DNA from: Verrucomicrobiaceae bacterium
GTDB lineage: Bacteria > Verrucomicrobiota > Verrucomicrobiae > Verrucomicrobiales > Akkermansiaceae
Assembly: GCA_947372405.1 (NCBI GenBank)
Contig: CANBTO010000358.1
Coordinates: 1 to 5,728, forward strand
Direction of reading: 5' to 3'
Length of the DNA: 5,728 bases
Of the stretch, positions 1-5,728 are shown piece by piece (position 1 is the stretch's first letter; every line of letters begins with the position of its first letter). The position numbers and the translations under genes were made by a program. The notes under the pieces were generated by a model. The model worked only from the letters and a program-made list of their open reading frames with translations, was not told where the DNA came from and made no database searches.

Positions 1-696
1 ATAAGCAACCATGTCCGGAAAATGACCGAGCGGCTTTGCATTCCTGCCGGAAAGCGATTCGGCGTAATCCGGGCTGTCCGGAGTCGCGTCATACGGCTCG
101 TGCGTGAGCATCATCGGATAATAAAGAAAGAACGGCACGTCCTTCTTGCGGGTGATGAAATCGAGCGCGAAGTCGCTCACAATGTCCGGGCCGTATTCGT
201 TCTTATTGTAGTCGTGCTGCTTGCCGTTGATTTCGAGGCCGGGGTTCTTGTAGCGGCCCGGACGGCGCGTGAGTTGCCAGAGCGCGTATTCATCGAAACC
301 GAAATGACCCGGGCCTTCAAAATCACCCTTCATCTGCCACTTGCCGGTGACGCATGTCGCATACCCCGCATCGTGAAAAACATTTCCGAAAGTTTTCTGC
401 GACGGGTCGAGATGGCCGAAATGCGTGTAGTTCCGCTTGTTGATCATGCCCGTCATGAGCGACACTCGTGTTGGCGTGCAAAGCGGCTGCACATGCACCT
501 GTTCGAAGCGCGCTCCAGTCGCGGCGAGTTGGTCCATCACAGGCGTCTTGTAGCTTTGCCCGCCATTGGCCGTGACGCATTCATAACCGAAGTCGTCGAT
601 GAGAATCAGAACGATGTTCGGCCTGCGCTCGGCGGCGTGAAGCGTGACGAACGGAGCCGTCAGCATGACGGAGAGCAGCATCAGGGTAGATTTCAT
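1..696 (-). CDS. Secreted Cys-type sulfatase (S1 family, alkaline-phosphatase superfamily), C-terminus cut off by window edge
   Basis: This is the N-terminal 232 residues of a type I sulfatase, which hydrolyses sulfate esters, here probably on a polysaccharide. The frame is open from the ATG at 696 to the left edge; family members usually have about 450-550 residues, so roughly half is present. Residues 1-21 look like a Sec signal peptide (basic Lys2, hydrophobic core, cleavage near LHAA at 19-22). Then come the NIVLILIDDFGY strand with metal-binding Asp34/Asp35, an ANGG..SYKTP segment (43-52), and the signature CTPTRVSLMTG with Cys73 as the residue to be converted to formylglycine (C-x-P-x-R-x4-T-G). 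TGKWQ (117-121) carries the conserved Lys119 but has Gln where most sulfatases have His. LTHEPY (197-202) supplies a likely active-site His199. Maturation would need a formylglycine-generating enzyme or anSME encoded elsewhere. It starts 22 bp after the upstream GH106 gene stops, so it is probably cotranscribed. Substrate unknown. Confidence 0.93.
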   Translation of the reverse strand, partial: MKSTLMLLSVMLTAPFVTLHAAERRPNIVLILIDDFGYECVTANGGQSYKTPVMDQLAATGARFEQVHVQPLCTPTRVSLMTGMINKRNYTHFGHLDPSQKTFGNVFHDAGYATCVTGKWQMKGDFEGPGHFGFDEYALWQLTRRPGRYKNPGLEINGKQHDYNKNEYGPDIVSDFALDFITRKKDVPFFLYYPMMLTHEPYDATPDSPDYAESLSGRNAKPLGHFPDMVAY

Positions 697-718
697 GGCA
701 TGTTCAGAATTCTGGATT
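697..718 (-). other. 22-bp intergenic spacer with a minimal ORF overlapping the sulfatase start
   Basis: The spacer between the GH106 stop codon (719-721) and the sulfatase ATG (694-696) has no purine-rich Shine-Dalgarno motif and no room for a promoter or terminator. Read on the minus strand it ends in ATGCC just before the ATG. An upstream ATG at 699-701 therefore opens a two-codon reading frame (Met-Pro-stop) whose TGA overlaps the sulfatase start in an ATGA arrangement. A perfect 10-bp palindrome, CAGAATTCTG, lies at 705-714. Whether either is functional cannot be told from sequence. The simplest reading is translational coupling or leaderless-like initiation within an operon. Confidence 0.5.
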
Positions 719-3598
719 TCATTTGATGGATTCGCCAACCTGAAGCGTGACCGGGCCAAGTAAACCCGACGGCATCAGCGAGGTGGCCGGGATAAGCTTG
801 CGGATGTTGGTTTCAGTGAACCGCTTTTCCGGCGGCAGGCTGGCGTCACCGATCAACCGGTTGGGCCAGAAGTTCACCACGTCCACCTCCAAGGTGTTGG
901 AACCGGCTTTCAGCGAACCGGTGATGTTGACACGAAATGGCGGCGTCCAGACTATACCGCATGACTTGCCGTTCACACGCACCTCGGCGAGTTCGTGCAC
1001 GTTGCCGAGGTCGAGCCACGTTTCTGGAATTGGGTCTTTCCCCGCAGCCGGACGGTCTAATGTCTTGGTATAAGTCGCCGTGCCCGAGTAGAATCTGATA
1101 CCCGGCTCGGGTCGGGAAGTCCAGTCAGCCAGTTCGTCAAAGCGCACCGACTCCGGACCGCCCCACTTCGGGTCGAACCGGACCGTCCACGGACCGCTGA
1201 TTTCGGTGATGGGCGTCAAACGGACGGCATAGGCTTCGCAGACGGGTGGCAGTTTTTCCGATTGCTGGAACACCACAAACCATGATCCGCACGGAGCAAG
1301 TTCCAGTGGCAGGATCGTCCGGCCATTCGCCTGTTGATATGCCGGGATGGAACGGCGCTCACCGGTAACCGGGTTCCACAACTCGGGCACTTTACCGGCG
1401 ATGCGGAAGGTGCATTCCAAGGTCATGGCACTTGTCGATCGATTTGCCACGAAATAGATGTCAGTATTGCCATCGCGGCGATGAATGTAGTCCAAGTCAG
1501 ATTTTGATGAAATCCCAGGCAAAGGGGAAAACTCAAAGTCCGGCGGCACACCATCGGCGAGCAGCACCTCGCGAGTCGTCCTGCCGGTGACCACCCACCC
1601 CTTGAACGATGGTTTGTTCGACCAGATATTGTCGGTGAGCTTCTGAAACTCCGCGTCGCAATTAGGGAAACCCGTTAGAGTGCCGGGCGACACCGGCCTC
1701 TCGCCAATGATGGTCGCGCCAGCTGCGACGAACTCCTGCAACTTCCGGAGAACGGCGGGTGAAAGCACGCCCAGGTCCCGCAAGACCAGAACGCGATAGC
1801 TCATCCCGTCCGGCAGCACGAGGCGACCGTCTTTGACGTTCATGCGGGTGAGCAGCACCTCTTCCGTCACGACGTCATAATCATAGCCAGGCAGGATCCC
1901 GGCCGGATCGCTCGCCTTGAGCCGGGCGAAGTTTGGCACATGGTCGCCATAGTAATATGCCACATCCGCGACGAACAAACCCTGCTGCAAGAGGAACTGG
2001 CAGCGGTTGAGATATGTGAAAAACGGCTCGGACTTTGACCACCAGGTTACATTCGGATTGACATGTGTTCCTGCGAAAAGTTGTTGACCGGGAACCCCCT
2101 CGCTTTCCGGTGAGCTGACAAACGTGCACCACACCAACCGGTTCATCCCCTCGCAACAGGCTTTGTCAAACGACGGCTTGAGGTTGTCCCAAAGCGTCTC
2201 CTGCCAGTGCGGGCCGATGGTGGTGAAACCTTCAGCGAGTATGAACTTGCGGCCGTAGGTATGTGCGGCACTCGCCGGTTGCTTCATGAAAAAGCGATCC
2301 GCATCAGCGACCCGGTGCCGCCAGGATCGCGCCCAGAATTCACTCATCGGCGCATCGTTGAAGCCAAGGCAGCGCTGCGCGTCAATCGGCACCGCATGCG
2401 GACCGCCGCTCTCGGGATGGATCAACAGGCCGTGTTTGTGCGCGCCTTCCTTGAAGGGTTTGTAGTGATGATCGATCGCCAGATCGCCGAACGTTTTACG
2501 GAAGTCATTGAGAAACCGATCGCTTTCATCGCGGCTGTTGACGATGGAGCCGGCGATGACCGGCAGCCACGGCAGCAGATCGTATCCCCGGCGTTTGCGG
2601 AATTCCTCACGCAAGCTTGGCGTCCAGTTGGCGACTTCAATCTCCCAACTGTCCGTGTGCAGATACTTGAGCGCCGAGCCTGCAAGCGGTCCGGCATCGG
2701 CGATGAGCGGTTCGACCACAGCGTCCCAGTAGCGCCGGAAAGCGCCATCATCAAAGGGATCAATCGCATACCCCTCCCAGCCCTCACTGCTGGTGGAGAC
2801 ATGACAGCTCTCGTTCAGGGTGCATCCGAAGCGGAGAACCAGCCATTCACCTGCGGGCGCGGCCCAGTCCAATGTCCCGTCGGGGGCGAGTTCTTTTGTT
2901 AGATCCAGCACCTCCGTGTTGCGGAAATCCTGTTCTCCGGGAGTGGCGGTTTCCTCCGCGAAGAGCGGCGCGCTGTCCGGCGAGGAGAATGGCTTTAGCG
3001 CTTGCAGCAGCCCTTTTTCGGGGAGGTTTTTCAAAGGCTTATGTACGGACGGATCCGTACGCACTGGAATCGCCAACACAAACAGGTCGTGATAAAAACC
3101 GTCCTTGTCCTTTGGTCGGGCGAGGTTGAGCTTGAGCCTTGCGCCGCCTGCCGCACGCGTTTTAGTCCACACCAGTTTCTTCGGCGCATCCTCGGCTTTG
3201 ACCATCGGGCCACCGAGATTCCAGCCACTCTGGATGTTGAGGCTCATTTCCAATCCCAGCCTGTCCGCTTCGCGGAGGGCATGCCGGTAAAGCGCGCGCC
3301 ACTCCGGAGAGAAGAATGTCGGTCCGTGTTTCACGCGCGCGTTGCCGTCCTGACTCGATCCATCCGCATCAAAAATGACCGCCCCGCCAAAGCCCTTGGC
3401 TTTCATTTCCTCAAGATCCCGCGTGATGGAATGCACGGTGACATTGCCGTTCAGCCACCACCAGTAGGCGCGCAACCGGGCATCCGGCGGCGGCTGGGTG
3501 AATCCACGGACCAAGTCGACAGACTCAACGGCAGCCGCACCATGAACTGTCCCGCCAAAACTGAAGGCGAGAATGGCTACAAGCAGCTTGCGTTTCAT
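719..3598 (-). CDS. GH106-type alpha-L-rhamnosidase-like glycoside hydrolase, secreted (959 aa, complete)
   Basis: It resembles the GH106 (Glyco_hydro_106) family, inverting alpha-L-rhamnosidases that remove terminal rhamnose from plant or algal polysaccharides. Residues 1-20 form a likely Sec signal peptide (KRK, then LLVAILAFSFGG, cleavage near VHGAAA). The catalytic region begins with RAYWWWLNGNVT (43-54), as in the family, and continues to about residue 560. Candidate catalytic or metal-binding acids are Glu319 (HTDSWE), Glu396 (IHPESGGP) and Glu456 (LAEGF). A Rossmann-like segment follows (about 590-635, LPDGMSYRVLVL...GATIIG), then beta-rich parts and a C-terminal galactose-binding-like sandwich (about 800-955) of the kind found in GH2 enzymes. 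The ATG at 3598 is chosen because it directly precedes the signal peptide and lies 6 bp after the upstream stop. No Shine-Dalgarno is evident, so reinitiation after the upstream gene is likely. Cys491 replaces a His found in the paralogue next door. The family call is firm; rhamnosidase activity and linkage are inferred. Confidence 0.9.
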   Translation of the reverse strand: MKRKLLVAILAFSFGGTVHGAAAVESVDLVRGFTQPPPDARLRAYWWWLNGNVTVHSITRDLEEMKAKGFGGAVIFDADGSSQDGNARVKHGPTFFSPEWRALYRHALREADRLGLEMSLNIQSGWNLGGPMVKAEDAPKKLVWTKTRAAGGARLKLNLARPKDKDGFYHDLFVLAIPVRTDPSVHKPLKNLPEKGLLQALKPFSSPDSAPLFAEETATPGEQDFRNTEVLDLTKELAPDGTLDWAAPAGEWLVLRFGCTLNESCHVSTSSEGWEGYAIDPFDDGAFRRYWDAVVEPLIADAGPLAGSALKYLHTDSWEIEVANWTPSLREEFRKRRGYDLLPWLPVIAGSIVNSRDESDRFLNDFRKTFGDLAIDHHYKPFKEGAHKHGLLIHPESGGPHAVPIDAQRCLGFNDAPMSEFWARSWRHRVADADRFFMKQPASAAHTYGRKFILAEGFTTIGPHWQETLWDNLKPSFDKACCEGMNRLVWCTFVSSPESEGVPGQQLFAGTHVNPNVTWWSKSEPFFTYLNRCQFLLQQGLFVADVAYYYGDHVPNFARLKASDPAGILPGYDYDVVTEEVLLTRMNVKDGRLVLPDGMSYRVLVLRDLGVLSPAVLRKLQEFVAAGATIIGERPVSPGTLTGFPNCDAEFQKLTDNIWSNKPSFKGWVVTGRTTREVLLADGVPPDFEFSPLPGISSKSDLDYIHRRDGNTDIYFVANRSTSAMTLECTFRIAGKVPELWNPVTGERRSIPAYQQANGRTILPLELAPCGSWFVVFQQSEKLPPVCEAYAVRLTPITEISGPWTVRFDPKWGGPESVRFDELADWTSRPEPGIRFYSGTATYTKTLDRPAAGKDPIPETWLDLGNVHELAEVRVNGKSCGIVWTPPFRVNITGSLKAGSNTLEVDVVNFWPNRLIGDASLPPEKRFTETNIRKLIPATSLMPSGLLGPVTLQVGESIK
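749..868 (-). repeat. Copy 1 of DNA block shared by the two GH106 paralogues (3' coding end)
   Basis: This stretch aligns without gaps to 3650-3769. In the inner 72 bp (797-868, residues 911-934) the encoded peptide is identical in both genes, and hand comparison finds 8 base differences, all silent. It is a coding repeat from gene duplication, not a mobile or structural repeat. Confidence 0.7.
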
Positions 3599-3604
3599 GT
3601 CGGT

Positions 3605-5728
3605 TCAACGTTGCGGCCGTGACGGGGATGCATCTTCGGCTAACAGGCTGACCGGCCCAAGCAACCCGGATGGGAACAGCGGTGTGGTCGCGACAAACTT
3701 GCGGATGTTGGTCTCGGTGAAACGTTTTTCGGGCGGCAGGCTGGCATCCCCGATCAACCGGTTCGGCCAGAGATTTACCACGGAGATCTCCAGCTCGTTC
3801 TCCCCGGCGTGCGCGGCATCCGAAATATCCACACGCGCCGGCTTGGTCCAAACGACGCCAAGGTTGCGGCCATTGAGTTTCACGACCGCCTCTTCATGAA
3901 CCACACCGAGATCCAACAGCAATTTTTCTCCGTCGGCAGGGATCTTTTCCAGGTTGAACTTTTTCCGGTATACCGCCGTGCCGGAATAATATTTGATGCC
4001 GGGCTCGGGACGTTTCGACCAGTCAACGAGCGAATCAAAAACCACTTTCTCCGGACCGCCCCATTTCGGGTCGAAGGAAACCTCCCATGCTCCGGCCAGT
4101 TCGGATTTCGGGGCGAGCCGGATCACATTGGAGACCGCTGATCCAGACGCATCCGGCACAAGTGGTTTGCGGAACACCACGAAAACCGACTCGCGCGGAT
4201 TGAATTCCAGCGGCACCGTGGTGCGGCCGTCTTTTTGGGTGAACGCCTTGGCGTCGCGGATTTCACCGGTGACCGGATTCCACAGCTCAGGCTGTTTTCC
4301 CGAAACACGGAAGGTGCAGGAAACCCGCTCCTTCGGATCCCAGCGGCTGGCGACAAAATAGATCTCCGCATCCGGTGTGCGGCGGTGGATCCAGTCGAGT
4401 TCACCTGCCGGGCTCAAGCCGCTGTATGAGAAGTCCGGCGGAACATGCAGCTCGCGCAGCACCTCGTCAGGCTTCGTGTTGTTTCTAACAGCAAGGGCTC
4501 CCCCGCCCCACAATACCGCCACCATGACGTCGAACTTCGCTTTCGCATCTGCCCGCACCGAGAGCCCGGCCAGACCGGGCGGTGGCGGGCCGATGACGGT
4601 TACGCCCGCCTGGACCAACGAGGCGATTTTCTCCAGAGCCTCGAGCGGCATCGGCGAGTTGTCCGGCAGCACCAGGATGCGGTAGCTCATGCCGTCCGGC
4701 AGGACGATCCGGCCGTCTTCCGCGGCCACGCGGTTTAGGAGCGCGTCGAGGTTGCAGTTGTCGTGGTCGTAACCCTCGGCCGGGATTGCAGGGCGGGTTT
4801 TCATCTGCTCGCCCTGGCCGATGTTGTCACCGCGGTAATACAACGCGTCGGCCACGAAGAGTCCCTGCTGCAGCATGAACGAGCAGCGACCGAGATAAGC
4901 ATTGAACGCGGGCGACTGCTCCCACCACGTCGTCGTGCGGCTGTAGAGCGTACCTGCGAAATAGGCGTATCCCGGCATGGCCGTGACGGACGGCGAATGA
5001 CTCCAGTTGTGGATGACGGTGAGGTTGCAGCCGTCGCAGAACGCCTGGTCCGCGGTGTTCTTCAAATCGAAGAAGCTTTCCTCCCAGAACGGCCCGACGG
5101 AGGTGAGGCTCTCGCAGGGTGTGAACGGTTTGCCATAGATGTGGTTGGCGCTGGAGGCAGCGCGCAGCATGAAGCGCCGAGATGGCGTGGGACGATGGAC
5201 GGATGGCACCCAATACTCGCCCATCGCGACGTCCACGCCCGAGCAGTTCTTCATCAAGTCGAGCTGCGGAGTGTTGGGACCCGATGGTTCGGAAAACGCG
5301 ACCAAGTCATTCTCCCGCGCCAACTCACCAAGACGTCCGTAATGGTTCTGGGCCACAAGATCGGCGATGGTCCGGTAATAATCGCGCCGCACGCCTTGGG
5401 AATCCGATCCGCCGCCCATCTTCCTGCCGGTGAGGGCGGGCAGCCATCGGATCAAATCATAGCCACGCAGTTTCCTGAACTCCTCCGGAAACCGCTTCGT
5501 CCACGTCGTTGCGCCAGACTCCCAACTGTCGTCCTCGATGGCATAGAGGCCCTTGCGTTCGGCGGGAGTCATTTCCCGGAGCATCACACCGATGGTGGCA
5601 TCCCAGGTCTTGTCCATCGCCTCGGCACTCATGCCGTCGGTGTATGTTCCCCATACATTTTTCGCACCGGTCGGTGTGTAACCGAAGCGCAGGATTTTCC
5701 AAGCACCCGCAGGGACGTCCCAACGCAA
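3605..5728 (-). CDS. GH106-type alpha-L-rhamnosidase-like glycoside hydrolase, paralogue of the downstream gene (5' end outside window)
   Basis: The frame is open from the right edge to a TGA at 3605-3607 and gives 707 residues (numbered here from the edge). The first codon is TTG but reads as an internal Leu: LRWDVPAGAWKILRFGY matches residue ~243 onward of the downstream paralogue (LDWAAPAGEWLVLRFGC). About 240 N-terminal residues, including any signal peptide, are therefore missing. Shared landmarks are DDSWE (Glu70), EEFRKLRGYDL, FSEPSGP (Glu147), PCESL (Glu206), GCNLTVIH (His240), LQQGLFVAD..YYRGD (286-301), IVLPDGMSYR (341-350), PELWNPVTGE (480-489) and FDPKWGGPE (552-560). The C-terminal sandwich ends in the block WPNRLIGDASLPPEKR (654-669) and onward. 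Hand counting over 54 aligned positions at the start of the C-terminal domain gives 34 identities. It is the first gene of the visible operon segment, 6 bp ahead of its paralogue. It probably also cleaves alpha-L-rhamnosides; divergent residues around the acids suggest a different linkage or decoration. Confidence 0.88.
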   Translation of the reverse strand: MRWDVPAGAWKILRFGYTPTGAKNVWGTYTDGMSAEAMDKTWDATIGVMLREMTPAERKGLYAIEDDSWESGATTWTKRFPEEFRKLRGYDLIRWLPALTGRKMGGGSDSQGVRRDYYRTIADLVAQNHYGRLGELARENDLVAFSEPSGPNTPQLDLMKNCSGVDVAMGEYWVPSVHRPTPSRRFMLRAASSANHIYGKPFTPCESLTSVGPFWEESFFDLKNTADQAFCDGCNLTVIHNWSHSPSVTAMPGYAYFAGTLYSRTTTWWEQSPAFNAYLGRCSFMLQQGLFVADALYYRGDNIGQGEQMKTRPAIPAEGYDHDNCNLDALLNRVAAEDGRIVLPDGMSYRILVLPDNSPMPLEALEKIASLVQAGVTVIGPPPPGLAGLSVRADAKAKFDVMVAVLWGGGALAVRNNTKPDEVLRELHVPPDFSYSGLSPAGELDWIHRRTPDAEIYFVASRWDPKERVSCTFRVSGKQPELWNPVTGEIRDAKAFTQKDGRTTVPLEFNPRESVFVVFRKPLVPDASGSAVSNVIRLAPKSELAGAWEVSFDPKWGGPEKVVFDSLVDWSKRPEPGIKYYSGTAVYRKKFNLEKIPADGEKLLLDLGVVHEEAVVKLNGRNLGVVWTKPARVDISDAAHAGENELEISVVNLWPNRLIGDASLPPEKRFTETNIRKFVATTPLFPSGLLGPVSLLAEDASPSRPQR
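3650..3769 (-). repeat. Copy 2 of DNA block shared by the two GH106 paralogues (3' coding end)
   Basis: This is the counterpart of 749-868, about 2.9 kb away in the same orientation. The inner part (3698-3769) encodes the same 24 residues as the other copy, at residues 654-677 of this partial protein. Direct repeats of this kind could permit unequal recombination, which would fuse the two genes and delete the DNA between them. Confidence 0.7.

Noticed and set aside
705..714. 10-bp palindrome CAGAATTCTG between the GH106 and sulfatase genes, as an operator or terminator
   Set aside because: It is short, AT-centred, has no following T-run, and the flanks do not extend the symmetry cleanly. It would not form a stable terminator, and no promoter is visible nearby.
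22..726. Plus-strand open frame of 234 codons
   Set aside because: It lies antisense to the sulfatase, whose minus-strand frame has a signal peptide and catalytic motifs. The plus-strand translation is rich in Arg/Val/His with no recognisable domain, as expected for a shadow of GC-rich coding DNA.
2207..2902. Plus-strand open frame of 231 codons
   Set aside because: It is antisense to the catalytic region of the complete GH106 gene, with no domain resemblance and no start context of its own.
3002..3622. Plus-strand open frame of 206 codons
   Set aside because: It is antisense to the N-terminal part of the complete GH106 gene and runs across the short intergenic spacer. Composition is that of a shadow frame.
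4564..4580. GC-rich hairpin (6-bp perfect stem, 5-base loop)
   Set aside because: It lies inside the GH106 coding frame where it encodes part of a Pro/Gly-rich loop (PPPPGLAG), with no T-run. It is explained by codon composition.
5726..5728. TTG at the right edge as start codon of the first GH106 gene
   Set aside because: The paralogue has about 240 residues and a signal peptide before the matching position, so this codon is an internal Leu and the gene continues beyond the window.

Overview
All three genes in this window lie on the minus strand, so transcription runs from high to low coordinates. They are packed so tightly that they read as one operon segment. In transcription order they are: a GH106-type (alpha-L-rhamnosidase-like) glycoside hydrolase whose 5' part lies beyond the right edge (3605-5728); a complete second GH106-type protein of 959 residues (719-3598); and the N-terminal half of a secreted Cys-type sulfatase that runs off the left edge (1-696). 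The spacers are 6 bp and 22 bp. No stretch near 300 bp lacks a gene, and I see no RNA genes, mobile elements, CRISPR arrays, recognisable promoters or terminators.

The two GH106-like proteins are clear paralogues. From residue ~243 of the complete one they align over nearly their whole length, and their C-termini share a 24-residue block with no amino-acid difference. At the putative active site they differ, including a His in one that is Cys in the other. This suggests tandem duplication followed by divergence in substrate specificity.

The complete GH106 protein and the sulfatase both start with apparent Sec signal peptides, so both probably act outside the cytoplasm. A reasonable reading is a small carbohydrate-utilisation locus acting on a rhamnose-containing and perhaps sulfated polysaccharide: the sulfatase would remove sulfate esters and the GH106 proteins would release alpha-L-rhamnose. 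The substrate itself cannot be read from the sequence.

The fairly GC-rich coding sequence, absence of obvious Shine-Dalgarno motifs at the two visible gene starts, the ANGG/SYKTP-type sulfatase N-terminus, and the pairing of sulfatase with tandem GH106 genes fit the Verrucomicrobiota-Planctomycetota-Lentisphaerota group, most likely Verrucomicrobiota. That is a family-resemblance judgement, not a proof. I did not find a new kind of biological system; the points worth a second look are listed as findings.
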